Below, piece after piece: positions 24,859-34,464 of a DNA stretch of 51,688 nt. Each line of letters starts with the position of its first letter. The stretch's first letter is position 1. The position numbers were made by a program, and so were the translations under genes. The notes beneath the pieces are model-generated. The model made no database searches. It had not been told where the DNA came from and saw only the letters and a list, made by a program, of their open reading frames with translations. The DNA comes from Bacteroidetes bacterium ADurb.Bin302 (GTDB lineage: Bacteria > Bacteroidota > Bacteroidia > Bacteroidales > Paludibacteraceae), in contig MWBK01000131.1 of assembly GCA_002069025.1 (NCBI GenBank), positions 1 through 51,688 on the forward strand, in the 5' to 3' direction.

Positions 24859-27618
24859 CTAAAACCAGTTTATATTGTCTGATGTATCCTTTCGTTTCTC
24901 GTACTTCAAATCTTGCAATAATGTAGACTTAACGCCTATCATAAAGTTGTAAGTTGTATATCTGCCAATAGGAACAAAACTTGCAGACATTTGCCAACAG
25001 TGCAAGTCTTTTGAAAGTGTACAATTTACATAAGTCCATTCATTATTGGTAATATCATAATAGGATGATACACTAAACCTCCATGTCTTTGTGAAATTTA
25101 TATTTGCCGAAATACTCAGGTTATGCGTTAGTTTGCGATCATACTCCATTATATCATAATTAAATGTTGAGTATGCATATCGGATACTATAATTAAGACT
25201 TAAACTCCATGGCACCTTAAATTCCTGATAATCTGCATCTTCTTTTTTATACCTTTCCTTTCTTTTTTCCTTTTCAGTCATTTCAGTCATAGGATCTAAG
25301 GAAGCAATATTTTGCGCTAATTCGGAAGACTCACCGGGTAATTCACCCTCATTATTAGAGGGAAGTGGAGTCGTTATTTTCTTCTTTTTCTTGAAAGTTT
25401 CGTTTGAGAAGGTGTATCCAAAAGATGTACCTGTACTTTGTAAACGTCCTAAAACACCATTCTTTTCAACTTGCGAAACATTTACTTTAGTTGGAGAACC
25501 AAACGCGTTAAGCTGATAGGTGTAAGGATCCAAAACAAAATCAATATTCATTGTAAATTGATTATATATTTTGAAACGAAGATTTAAGTTTATATTTGAC
25601 CAATTAAGCGAATCGGCCATTATGTTATATGAAGTTCCGAAACTAAAGTTATCAATAAGAGTTATTTTCTTAGCTTTCCCTGTAGTGTCTTTTGCACTCC
25701 AATATTTCATTTCCAAATTATTCGATACTGTGAATGACACGCTACCGGATGCCCCTCTAGAAGGTGAACCTCCATATATTCCCCCTGCAAACTTATCATA
25801 GTAAACGGTTTTAATTGAACCATCAGATGCAGGACGATCGTAGGTTCCCCAATAATCCCAACCCGGTGCACCAAAATCAGGTGCAATGGAAAAACTTACA
25901 GATGGAACTATTTTGTGCCTAAATATAGGCGCATTTTTACCGGGTTTACTTTTTATTTTGTAAAATCCGAATAATTGTGTTTGTAAACCAACTGATGCAC
26001 TGCATTTATATAAATTGTAAAAGCCATAAGTAGTATCTGATACCGCAGCACCGGAATAGTCTCCCTCCCAATGTTGATTGACTTTACTAAAATACCATCT
26101 CAATGAATTATTTAAACCTACATTCAAATTTAAATATTTAAACAGAGTAAATGATGCTGATATAGGTATTTCGTTTTTAATACCATTTTTCCAATCTCGC
26201 AAGAAATTAGTCTGCATAAATTTGCTTTCTTTTGCAGTTATACTGTTTGAAAGAGCCAAATTATATGTAATAGCAATCTTCTCATACCATTTTTCTTTAC
26301 CAACAGACGATTTTCGTTTAAATGGACAAACACGACTCATGTTTAATGTAATTGACGGCAAATTCAAGTTTATCGTTGAATCTGATGTACGTTGATTAAC
26401 ATACATACTTAAAGACAATGTAAATGGGCTCTCCGGGAATGTCTGTGTTAAGGTTATTGTTGAACTTTTTGTATTTTGAGACAATAAAGCCGGATTGTAG
26501 TAACTATCTACATTGTTCTGTTCGTAACTTGATGTTGAAAAGTTTACACTTGCCGAAAACGAAGTGTACGGACTCATCTTCTGATCTTGTGTGTGTGACC
26601 ACATAACTCTAAAATCATTAGATGATCTATAATCAGGTGTATTCGGATCACCATAAGTATTGCGAATAAAACTCAAATTAAGAGATCCTCCAAACTTGTA
26701 CCTCCATTTATAACTTGAAGCTAATGCCAAAGACCAGGAACCTTTAGTATACACATCTGCAGTTAAGGCTAAATCAATGTAGTCATTTATAGCGAAATAA
26801 TATCCCATCCCTTTTGCATAAAAACCACGTGTTTGTTCTTCTCCAAACGTTGGGAATATAATACCTGACGAATATTTTTGGTTAACCGGGAAATAACCAA
26901 ATGGAACAGCCAATGGAAATGGTATATCCTCAACAACCAAATAAGCAGGTCCGGATACTATATACTTGCCCTGTTTCATTTTTGCCTTGGTTAATGCAAG
27001 GTAAAAATGCGGATGATCATGTTGATCGCAAGTTGTGTACTTACCATGCTGTAAGCAATATTCGTCTTCAGAAATTTTCTTTGTTTTGGCACTTGTAACA
27101 TAGCCTTCACCTTGTTCTGTTACAGTTCCCCATATAAAACCTTTTTTTGAATTAAAATTATACTTCATTGCCTTTGCTTCGTAAGACTCTTTACCATCTT
27201 TAAAAACAGGCTTACCTTTCATATTTTCACCCGTAGAATCAGGAACTCCCGTAGCATAAACCAAATTACTGTCTAAACGAAGTCTTATATAATCAGCTTT
27301 TAATTCTATATCATTATAAATTACTTGGGCTTCACCATATAGTAATGCAGTATGGTTACCTATTAGAACAATTGAATCTTTTGCATTATAAGCAATATCA
27401 GATGTAATAGATTGAGTGGTTTTTTTGGGTTTTCTTTTCTTTATCGCCTCACTTGAATTTTTATTTTTAGAAGCGACAGAATCTAAAGGCAACGAAATAG
27501 TAAGTGTATCCAATGGTACAACAGGCACTAACATCGAACTGTCTTGCTGAGAATATGCTGACAATGCATATGAAAATGCAAACAACACGCTCAAAAGTAT
27601 TTGAAAACCTTGCCTCAA
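24859..27618 (-). CDS. lptD: LPS-assembly protein LptD (putative, Bacteroidota type)
   Basis: A 919-residue outer-membrane protein with a signal peptide (residues 1-24, ending AYSQ), an OstA/LptA-like N-terminal beta-taco domain (about 75-200, with GNHTALLYGEAQVIYNDIEL and DGKESYEAKAM) and a large C-terminal beta-barrel full of alternating aromatic strands. LptD inserts lipopolysaccharide into the outer leaflet. A Lys-rich periplasmic insert lies near residues 735-800 (KKKKKITTPLPSN and KEKRKERYKKED). Its gene is divergent from the amidase gene, a neighbourhood also seen in other Bacteroidota. Confidence 0.9.
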   Translation of the reverse strand: MRQGFQILLSVLFAFSYALSAYSQQDSSMLVPVVPLDTLTISLPLDSVASKNKNSSEAIKKRKPKKTTQSITSDIAYNAKDSIVLIGNHTALLYGEAQVIYNDIELKADYIRLRLDSNLVYATGVPDSTGENMKGKPVFKDGKESYEAKAMKYNFNSKKGFIWGTVTEQGEGYVTSAKTKKISEDEYCLQHGKYTTCDQHDHPHFYLALTKAKMKQGKYIVSGPAYLVVEDIPFPLAVPFGYFPVNQKYSSGIIFPTFGEEQTRGFYAKGMGYYFAINDYIDLALTADVYTKGSWSLALASSYKWRYKFGGSLNLSFIRNTYGDPNTPDYRSSNDFRVMWSHTQDQKMSPYTSFSASVNFSTSSYEQNNVDSYYNPALLSQNTKSSTITLTQTFPESPFTLSLSMYVNQRTSDSTINLNLPSITLNMSRVCPFKRKSSVGKEKWYEKIAITYNLALSNSITAKESKFMQTNFLRDWKNGIKNEIPISASFTLFKYLNLNVGLNNSLRWYFSKVNQHWEGDYSGAAVSDTTYGFYNLYKCSASVGLQTQLFGFYKIKSKPGKNAPIFRHKIVPSVSFSIAPDFGAPGWDYWGTYDRPASDGSIKTVYYDKFAGGIYGGSPSRGASGSVSFTVSNNLEMKYWSAKDTTGKAKKITLIDNFSFGTSYNIMADSLNWSNINLNLRFKIYNQFTMNIDFVLDPYTYQLNAFGSPTKVNVSQVEKNGVLGRLQSTGTSFGYTFSNETFKKKKKITTPLPSNNEGELPGESSELAQNIASLDPMTEMTEKEKRKERYKKEDADYQEFKVPWSLSLNYSIRYAYSTFNYDIMEYDRKLTHNLSISANINFTKTWRFSVSSYYDITNNEWTYVNCTLSKDLHCWQMSASFVPIGRYTTYNFMIGVKSTLLQDLKYEKRKDTSDNINWF

Positions 27619-27652
27619 AGAGTCTTATAGAATAGTGTATATAAACAAACCG

Positions 27653-27660
27653 CAAAGTTA
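27653..27660 (-). promoter_or_regulatory. -7 element TAACTTTG for lptD-FKBP-aroC
   Basis: The minus strand reads TAACTTTG, matching TAnnTTTG, 34 bases upstream of the lptD ATG. Confidence 0.65.
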
Positions 27661-27755
27661 CACATTTTAAGGGTAACATAAAGACGTATCTGATTTTTTA
27701 ATATTTTTTGCTACATATTTGCTCATACATCAAGCCTCATTAGTAAAAAAATCAC

Positions 27756-27763
27756 TACTTTTG
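27756..27763 (+). promoter_or_regulatory. -7 element TACTTTTG for the amidase gene
   Basis: Matches TAnnTTTG. The first ATG (27767) begins only three bases after it, at or before the expected transcription start, so translation more likely begins at the second in-frame ATG, 27785. Confidence 0.6.
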
Positions 27764-27766
27764 CGC

Positions 27767-28902
27767 ATGAAACATATCAAAACAATGTCATTAAAACACA
27801 TAATTACAATTTCACTTGCACTCTGCTTGTTTGGTTATATCAATGCAGCGCCATTTACAATAGTAATTGATGCCGGACATGGTGGACATGATGCAGGTGC
27901 CATAGGATCATTTTCAAAAGAAAAAAATATTAATTTACGACATGCTCTCCTACTTGGAGACATGTTTTTGTTGATTTAAATGAAAGAGCTAGAATTGCAA
28001 ATCGTGCAAAAGCCGATTTGTTTGTTTCTATTCATACCAATGCAGCAAAAAACAGAAGCGCTAATGGAGTTGAAACATTTACTTTAGGTGTATCTCGTAA
28101 TAAAGAGAACATGGAAGTTGCAATGTTAGAGAACTCAGTTATCTTATTAGAAGACGATTACGAAAAGAATTATCAAGGTTTTGACCCTAATTCAACCGAT
28201 TCGTACATTATGTTTGAATTTATGAAAGATCAGTATATGGATAGAAGTATCACTTGTGCTGACATGGTTCAAACAAGACTGGTTAATGCAAGTCAAAGAT
28301 TAGACAGAGGCGTTCGTCAAGCCGGTTTCTTGGTTTTAAGAGCCACCACAATGCCATCAATTTTGGTCGAATTAGGATTTATTTCAAACAGAGAAGAAGA
28401 AAAATCTCTAAATGAAAATAAAAATCAAATTGCATTGGCTACAGCATTATATAAGGCAATTATAGCATATAAACACGACTTGGAAAAGAAAAACGGAACC
28501 GGTATAAATACTCCCGCTGTTCCTGAAACTCCGGAACCTGTTATTAAAGATACCATTGTTGTGAAACAAATAGAAGAAGAAAAAACTGCAGAAACAGCAC
28601 CAATATCAAAAGTTGACAATAACAAATATGAGGATATTGTTTTTATGGTTCAGATTTTTTCTTCTAAAAATAAATACAAATTGAATGACGCTATTTTTAA
28701 AGGCATCAAAATAACCGAAACAAAAAAAGAAGGCAATCTATATAAATATATAGTAGGGAAATCGACTAACTTAGACGCAATAATTGAACTACGTAAAAAT
28801 GTAAGCAAAGAATTTCCTGACGCATTTATTATTGCATATAAAAAGGGGGTTAAGATACCTACTAAAGATGCGATAACAGAATATCAAACACAATCCAAAT
28901 AA
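27767..28902 (+). pseudogene. N-acetylmuramoyl-L-alanine amidase, broken by an internal deletion and frameshift
   Basis: Two reading frames together make an Amidase_3 protein. The first (27767-27979) has a signal peptide and the start of the catalytic domain, [18 protein letters not shown] and KEKNINL with zinc ligands His and Glu. It runs into a stop at 27977 shortly after LLLGDMF. The second frame resumes by about 27965 with [19 protein letters not shown], then SIHTN (His ligand), LVELGFISN (catalytic Glu) and a C-terminal SPOR-like domain (VFMVQIFSSKNKYKLNDAI). Homologs have about 20 more residues between the two parts, ending in a YTR strand; these are absent here, so this is a deletion plus frame change, not a simple slip. 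It may be a true pseudogene or an assembly error. Confidence 0.8.
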
Positions 28903-28908
28903 ATCACT

Positions 28909-29829
28909 ATGGGCGAGAAAAAAAAGAAGTTTTTAACACGTGAAACAAAAATAGGTATTGCTGTTGTTGTTGCAATAGGAATGCTATATTTCGGTATCAA
29001 CTATCTAAAAGGAATTAATGTATTTAAACCGAATACCTATTTCTATGTACAATATGATAGAGTTGACGGAATAGTAAAAACCACACATGTACTCATCAAC
29101 GGATATAAAATAGGTCATGTTAGTGATATATATTTTGACTATACAAAGGAAGCTCCAATAACATTGGAAATAACAGTTGACAAACATCTTGTAGTTCCCA
29201 AGGGAACAATTGCACAAGTTTATGAAACCGGATTAATGGGAGACAAAGCTATACAATTAAAGTTAGGCAATGGCACTGAACTATGTCAAACAGGCGACAC
29301 TTTGCAAGGCGAAGTTGTTGGAGGTATGATTGCGGAAATTGTACAATCGCTTATGCCGCCAATAGAAAGATTGGTTCCACAACTAGACTCTACAATATTA
29401 GCTATACGCAAAGTTGCTGAAGATGAAAATATACGCAAAACTTTGGCAAATGCAGAGCAAGCTACAAAAGAATTAAAACTTGCATCGGTTAAACTCAATA
29501 ACATCATGAATAATGATGTACCAACAATAATGACTGATGTCAAAACAACAACTTCTAAATTATCTAAGATTAGTACTGATATAGCAGAAATGGACTTAAA
29601 AGCAACTATTGAAAAGGTTAATGCTACATTAGCTAATTTGCAGTTCGCTTCAGATAAATTTAAGAGCAAAGACAATACTCTAGGATTGCTATTGAACGAC
29701 AAACAATTGTATTTACATATAGATTCAACAGCAAATAGTGCTAATCAATTACTTATAGATTTAAAGGCAAATCCTAAACGTTATGTACATTTTTCTGTTT
29801 TTGGAAGTAAAGACAAAGCCAAAAAGTAA
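28909..29829 (+). CDS. MCE/MlaD family protein
   Basis: A 306-residue protein with one N-terminal membrane helix (about residues 13-30), an MCE domain (about 38-120, including YDRVDGIVKTTHVLINGYKIGHV and YETGLMGDKAIQLKLG) and a C-terminal helical region. MlaD-type proteins form hexameric rings that bind lipids and work with an ABC transporter to move phospholipids between membranes. The ABC and permease genes are not beside it. It follows the amidase by 6 bases, as in related genomes. Confidence 0.9.
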   Translation: MGEKKKKFLTRETKIGIAVVVAIGMLYFGINYLKGINVFKPNTYFYVQYDRVDGIVKTTHVLINGYKIGHVSDIYFDYTKEAPITLEITVDKHLVVPKGTIAQVYETGLMGDKAIQLKLGNGTELCQTGDTLQGEVVGGMIAEIVQSLMPPIERLVPQLDSTILAIRKVAEDENIRKTLANAEQATKELKLASVKLNNIMNNDVPTIMTDVKTTTSKLSKISTDIAEMDLKATIEKVNATLANLQFASDKFKSKDNTLGLLLNDKQLYLHIDSTANSANQLLIDLKANPKRYVHFSVFGSKDKAKK

Positions 29830-29869
29830 GACGAAAATAAAATTACTATTTTAACAATATTTTAACAAT

Positions 29870-29910
29870 AATAGGGAAACCGTTGAAACATAACGATTTC
29901 CCTATTTTTA
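29870..29910 (+). terminator. Terminator after the MCE gene
   Basis: A 15-bp stem with one mismatch (29870-29884 with 29892-29906) and a 7-nt loop, followed by a short T-run. It ends the amidase-MCE unit and insulates dnaA. Confidence 0.8.
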
Positions 29911-30141
29911 CCCCGATTTTTTATAATAAATAAGTATTACGCTAATTCATTGGTTGTCAATAGTTTTATCAAATCTTAGTTTATAATAGTCTGTATATCA
30001 ATACGTTAGTATAATTACCTAAGACACAAAACATTGCAGTTGTTTTGAAAAAAACAAACAAAAACACATTTTTTTTTCAAGAAATAAAAAACGATATTTG
30101 CCAAACAATGAATTATGAATTATTAAAATAATTACACAAAA
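29911..30141. other. Non-coding region upstream of dnaA
   Basis: Together with the preceding terminator this makes 312 bases without a gene. It is AT-rich with homopolymer runs (nine T at about 30070). I see no cluster of DnaA boxes (TTATNCACA) on either strand, so there is no support for a replication origin here. A near-match to the -7 element, GATATTTG at 30093-30100, precedes the dnaA ATG by 41 bases. Confidence 0.5.
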
Positions 30142-31506
30142 ATGAGCGCTGATTTTTCACAATTATGGGACCAATGTCTTGAAGTAATTAAAGACAACGT
30201 TGGAGAGGTCGGTTATAAAACTTGGTTTGAACCTATTGTTCCGCTACAATTAGTGAACGATTCGTTTACAATACAAGTACCAAGCCATTTCTTTCGCGAA
30301 TACTTGGAAGAGAAATATGCAGACCTAATGCGCTCAACAATATTCAGAGTTTTTGGGCCTAATACAAAATTGTTCTATAGAGTTATTTTGGATAAGGATA
30401 ATAAACGTGGAGGTTCTACAGATATTCCATGCAGTAACCAAAATGCAGAACGCAAACGTGTAGGTATTTCTGAGTTCGACTCTCAACTTAATTACAATTA
30501 CAACTTTGGTAATTTTATTGAGGGAGATTGCAATAAATTGCCTCGTACTGCCGGCATTAACATTGCAAGTCAACCGGGTAAGGCTGTATTTAATCCTCTT
30601 CTGATTTACGGGAAATCAGGTGTTGGTAAAACTCACCTCGCTAATGCAATTGGTCTTAAAACAAAGGAATTGCACCCTCAGAAGAAAGTATTGTATGTAT
30701 CTGCAAACCTATTTCAATTGCAATATACTGAAGCATCACGCAACAATCAAGTAAACGATTTCTTAAATTTTTACCAAATGGTTGATATGCTTATAATTGA
30801 TGATATTCAGGAATTTGGAGAAGGCAAAAAGACGAGCACTCAAAATACTTTCTTCCATATATTTAATCATTTACATCAATCAGGTAAGCAATTAATCCTG
30901 ACTTGTGATAAGAAACCGGCTGAGTTGGAAGGATTGGAAGAACGTCTCCTTACTCGTTTTAAATGGGGTCTTACAGCAGAGGTTGAAGGTCCTGACTTTG
31001 AAACACGTAAAGCAATACTAAAAGCAAAAGTTGAAGCCGATGGATTAAAAATTCCTGAAAATGTTATTACTTACATTGCAGAAAATGTAACTGACAATAT
31101 CAGAAATTTGGAAGGGACAATCATATCTCTTATAGCTCAATCTACCATGAACCAAAAAACCATCAATATAGATTTGGCTAAGAAGGTTGTTGGAACATTG
31201 GTATCTATATCAGACAAACAGATTACAGTTCAATCCATACGCGATGTCGTATGTAACTACTTCCAAATTTCCGTTAATAGTTTGATATCTGAATCACGCA
31301 AAAGAGAGGTTGTTCAAGCGCGTCAAATAGCTATGTATTTTGCAAAACAAATGACAAAAGACTCGCTTACATCAATAGGTAATGTTATCGGGAAAAGAAA
31401 TCACGCAACTGTTTTACATGCATGCAAAACAGTTAAAGATCTTATTGACACTGACAAGAGTTTCCGCTATAGCATAGAAGAAATTGAACGTAAACTTAAT
31501 GCATAA
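30142..31506 (+). CDS. dnaA: Chromosomal replication initiator protein DnaA
   Basis: A 454-residue AAA+ protein that binds DnaA boxes and opens the replication origin. Domain I is at residues 1-90 (LWDQCLEVIKDNVGEVGYKTWFEP reduced to its core LWDQCLEVI and TWFEPI). Domain III has the Walker A GKSGVGKTHLANAIG, Walker B LIIDDIQEF and sensor region. The C-terminal domain IV ends with the signature GKRNHATVLHACKTV. Full length for Bacteroidota. It heads a unit of five genes with gaps of 6 bases or overlaps. Confidence 0.97.
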   Translation: MSADFSQLWDQCLEVIKDNVGEVGYKTWFEPIVPLQLVNDSFTIQVPSHFFREYLEEKYADLMRSTIFRVFGPNTKLFYRVILDKDNKRGGSTDIPCSNQNAERKRVGISEFDSQLNYNYNFGNFIEGDCNKLPRTAGINIASQPGKAVFNPLLIYGKSGVGKTHLANAIGLKTKELHPQKKVLYVSANLFQLQYTEASRNNQVNDFLNFYQMVDMLIIDDIQEFGEGKKTSTQNTFFHIFNHLHQSGKQLILTCDKKPAELEGLEERLLTRFKWGLTAEVEGPDFETRKAILKAKVEADGLKIPENVITYIAENVTDNIRNLEGTIISLIAQSTMNQKTINIDLAKKVVGTLVSISDKQITVQSIRDVVCNYFQISVNSLISESRKREVVQARQIAMYFAKQMTKDSLTSIGNVIGKRNHATVLHACKTVKDLIDTDKSFRYSIEEIERKLNA

Positions 31507-31512
31507 TTCTGT

Positions 31513-32079
31513 ATGATTTACAAATTTATACTCATTTCTGACGAAGTTGATGGATTCATGCGCGAGATAAGCATTGATTCCGAAGCTAAATTTTCTGAGT
31601 TACATAATGCAATCTTAGATTCTGTAGGATATGCAAAAGATGTTATTACATCATTCTTTATATGTAATGATGATTGGGAAAAACAGCAAGAAGTTACATT
31701 GCTTGAAATGGACACAAGTGCCGACGTAGATAATTACGTAATGGATGAAACAGTAATCAGCGAATTTGTTTCAGAAGAAGGACAAAAATTGCTATACGTC
31801 TTTGATTATCTATCAGACAGAGCCTTCTTTATACAACTTAAAGAAATTATCCCCGGGAAAGATTTGGAAATTGCTGCTTGCACCGCATCAACCGGTAATC
31901 CTCCTGAACAATCTGCTCTTGTAAATTTTGATGACGTAAAAATGCCTAGTTCATCGACAACAGATCCGAGTTCTATTGATGAGAACTTTTATGGAGACGA
32001 AAATTTTGATATAGAAGAGTTAGATGCAGATAGTTTTAGTGACATGAATTTTGACGAAGACTTTGATGCACTAAAATGA
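31513..32079 (+). CDS. pRiA4b ORF-3-like (IS1096 TnpR-like fold) protein
   Basis: A 188-residue protein whose first 110 residues match the plasmid pRiA4b ORF-3 family: YKFILISDEVDGFMREI, FSELHNAILDSVGY and CNDDWEKQQEVTLLEMD. Despite the database names, in Bacteroidota this is a stable chromosomal gene and not evidence of a transposon. The C-terminal 50 residues are strongly acidic (Asp/Glu-rich, ending near FDEDFDALK). Function unknown. It starts 6 bases after dnaA, and its stop overlaps the miaA start by four bases. Confidence 0.82.
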   Translation: MIYKFILISDEVDGFMREISIDSEAKFSELHNAILDSVGYAKDVITSFFICNDDWEKQQEVTLLEMDTSADVDNYVMDETVISEFVSEEGQKLLYVFDYLSDRAFFIQLKEIIPGKDLEIAACTASTGNPPEQSALVNFDDVKMPSSSTTDPSSIDENFYGDENFDIEELDADSFSDMNFDEDFDALK

Positions 32080-32981
32080 AAACATTGCTCGTGTTGCTTG
32101 GCCCCACAGGTGTAGGGAAAACAGCATTGGGAATAAAGATTGCCCAACACTTTTCCATACCGGTAATTTCGGCTGACTCACGACAGATATATAAGGGACT
32201 TAAAATAGGAACGGCTGCACCAAGTTTTGAAGAACAAAAGTTGGCGCAGCATTTTTTCATAGATACAAAGGAACTTGATGAATTATACAGCGCAGGGCAA
32301 TTTGAAATTGATGTAATTAATTTGCTTCCTGAATTATTTAAAAAGTCTGATTTTGCACTGATGGTTGGTGGCTCAATGATGTATATTGATGCTGTTTGCA
32401 ATGGCATGGACGATATCCCTAATGCAGATCCTGAAGTAAGAAAAAATCTAAACAGAATATACGAAAACGAAGGCATTGAGAGTTTGCAAGCCATGCTAAA
32501 ATTGCTTGATCCTGAACATTACCAACGAGTCGATTTAAAAAATTATCGCAGAGTAATTCATGCAGTAGAGGTATGTTTTCTTACCGGACGTCCCTATTCT
32601 GAAATTCTTACCACACCAAAGAAAAAACGTGATTTCAACATAATTAAAATAGGCATTACTCGACCCACTGAAGATTTATACAATCGGATAAACCATAGAG
32701 TAGATGCTATGATAGCAGAAGGGCTGGAAGCAGAAGCTGCTGATGTGTATAAACAAAAACAACTTAATGCTCTTAATACAGTTGGATATAAAGAGTGGTT
32801 TGCATACTGGGATGGCGAAATAGAATCGAAAGAGAAAGTTATTGAACTAATTAAGCGAAATTCACGTCACTATGCTAAAAAACAACTTACATGGTTTAAG
32901 CGTGACAAATCTATAAAATGGTTTACTCCTGATGATTATCAATTAATAATCAACCATATAGAAGATATATGCAAAAACTAG
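32076..32981 (+). CDS. miaA: tRNA dimethylallyltransferase
   Basis: A 301-residue enzyme that adds a dimethylallyl group to A37 of UNN-decoding tRNAs. The P-loop LLGPTGVGKTALG is at residues 6-18, followed by ISADSRQIYKGLKIGTAAP and FMVGGSMMYID-type and NYRRVIHAVEV motifs, all diagnostic. ATGA overlap with the upstream gene indicates translational coupling. Confidence 0.96.
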   Translation: MKTLLVLLGPTGVGKTALGIKIAQHFSIPVISADSRQIYKGLKIGTAAPSFEEQKLAQHFFIDTKELDELYSAGQFEIDVINLLPELFKKSDFALMVGGSMMYIDAVCNGMDDIPNADPEVRKNLNRIYENEGIESLQAMLKLLDPEHYQRVDLKNYRRVIHAVEVCFLTGRPYSEILTTPKKKRDFNIIKIGITRPTEDLYNRINHRVDAMIAEGLEAEAADVYKQKQLNALNTVGYKEWFAYWDGEIESKEKVIELIKRNSRHYAKKQLTWFKRDKSIKWFTPDDYQLIINHIEDICKN

Positions 32982-33652
32982 TTATACTAATTATTACATT
33001 ATTGACATACAGCCATAGCATAAACGCGCAAGGCAGTTTGTCTGCATATTGTACTGTTGGTAATAACTACATTGAGAATACTTATGTTGAGATTGATGCT
33101 ATTGGTGCTTACAAATACAATAACTGGAATTTTTCTTTAGGTGTCGGACTTACAACTGCTCCTAACCATACGGCATACTTTCACGCACTGCTAGCTGATG
33201 CATCATATCAATTCAACATACCAAAGTTTCCTATGCGTCTTGGCTGTAAATACTTATTTAATCCACACACATATTCCGGTCTTAGAGAACACGATTGGGC
33301 TATTATTGTCAGCTATATTCCAAAGCACTTTGATGTAGAATTAGGATATATGATTAGATATAATTACGCTGCTAATTCTGGATATGGTGAGTACTGTAAT
33401 GTATTATACAATTTTGCAGGTTATATTTGGAGTCGAGATAATTATTATAACATACGAATCAGTCTAAAGAATTTTGACAACTTATATTTTGGGAGAAGTA
33501 CGGATATTATGTTAGATATTAAATTATCATACGCATATCCTCGTAATTTGAGCTATTTTATACAAGGCCAGTGTAGAGCTGCCGGAATAGGAAATATTCA
33601 ATTCAATCATTTTGATTGCAAGATTCGTGCAGGTATTATATGGGAAATATAA
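32969..33652 (+). CDS. Exported protein, probably a small outer-membrane beta-barrel
   Basis: A 227-residue protein with a signal peptide (residues 1-21, ending NAQG). The mature part consists of alternating hydrophobic/aromatic strands (for example YKYNNWNFSLGVGLTT, FDVELGYMIRYNYAA, YNIRISLKNFDN) and finishes with an aromatic-rich strand, as in outer-membrane barrels. I do not recognise a family. It overlaps miaA by 13 bases and the following gene by 13 bases. Confidence 0.7.
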   Translation: MQKLVILIITLLTYSHSINAQGSLSAYCTVGNNYIENTYVEIDAIGAYKYNNWNFSLGVGLTTAPNHTAYFHALLADASYQFNIPKFPMRLGCKYLFNPHTYSGLREHDWAIIVSYIPKHFDVELGYMIRYNYAANSGYGEYCNVLYNFAGYIWSRDNYYNIRISLKNFDNLYFGRSTDIMLDIKLSYAYPRNLSYFIQGQCRAAGIGNIQFNHFDCKIRAGIIWEI

Positions 33653-34464
33653 AGTTATACATATCAATTATAATAGCTATTGTGCTATGCTCGTGCGAAT
33701 TTGATCCATTAGATTTTATTCGTACCACGTATGATGTAGATAAACGAACTGCCGATTCTATTAAAAAAAACGAACAGAATCCGGTTTTAAACATCACAAC
33801 AACAAGCGATAATTATTCATTTATCATTGCAAGTGACTTGCATCTACATACAGATGAAGTTATGATGCCTGAATTCTTCTCTATGGCATCCAATTCTGAT
33901 GCAAGTTTTGTTGTCATTAATGGAGATATATACAATAGTAAGTCTGAATTTGCTTCATTTGCCAAAGATCAATTTGACAATTTTAATGCTAAGCCATGCT
34001 ATTTTGTAGCAGGCAATCACGATATCTATTTTGATTGGAAACTATATCTCGATAATTTTGGAAGTTCTACATATAGTTTCAAGGTTCAAACGCCTACCAC
34101 TCAAGATTTATACATAACACTTGAAAGTAGTAGTGCTACTCTTGGAAAGACACAATTAGACTGGCTAAAAGAACAACTTAATACTCGTAATCAATATCGA
34201 TACTGCATAATAGTTACACATGTCAATTTTTTCCCTCAACAAGTTAATAACGGTATCTATCAACAAGAAGAATTGCATGTACTATTTAAGTTATTCTCAG
34301 ACAATAATGTAAACGCAGTTATTACAGGTCACTCTCATGATACAAACAATAAAAAGGTATTAAACGTCAATTACTGGACTACCGACGCGCTCAAAAATAA
34401 TAATTACGGGATTGTCTATATAAAAAGCGAAAATATCAATATCGATTTTTTGAAATTAGATTAA
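33640..34464 (+). CDS. Lipoprotein metallophosphoesterase
   Basis: A 274-residue calcineurin-like phosphoesterase from the ATG at 33640, which begins a lipoprotein signal peptide with lipobox VLCSC; an upstream start at 33616 would spoil the signal. The metal-binding motifs are in order: SDLHLH, INGDIYN, AGNHDIYF, VTHVNF and TGHSHD. Anchored in the envelope; substrate could be a phosphodiester, nucleotide or phospholipid headgroup. Last gene of the dnaA unit, ending directly against the convergent RNase H gene (34464/34465). Confidence 0.86.
   Translation: MGNIKLYISIIIAIVLCSCEFDPLDFIRTTYDVDKRTADSIKKNEQNPVLNITTTSDNYSFIIASDLHLHTDEVMMPEFFSMASNSDASFVVINGDIYNSKSEFASFAKDQFDNFNAKPCYFVAGNHDIYFDWKLYLDNFGSSTYSFKVQTPTTQDLYITLESSSATLGKTQLDWLKEQLNTRNQYRYCIIVTHVNFFPQQVNNGIYQQEELHVLFKLFSDNNVNAVITGHSHDTNNKKVLNVNYWTTDALKNNNYGIVYIKSENINIDFLKLD

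Noticed and set aside
27962..27970. Programmed -1 frameshift at G-TTT-TTG in the amidase gene
   Set aside because: A slip there would join the two frames, but the product would still lack about 20 catalytic-domain residues, and the heptamer is not a canonical slippery site. A deletion or assembly error explains more.
31513..32079. Insertion-sequence passenger gene (IS1096 TnpR-like label)
   Set aside because: No transposase, terminal repeats or target duplication are seen; in Bacteroidota the family is a fixed neighbour of housekeeping genes.
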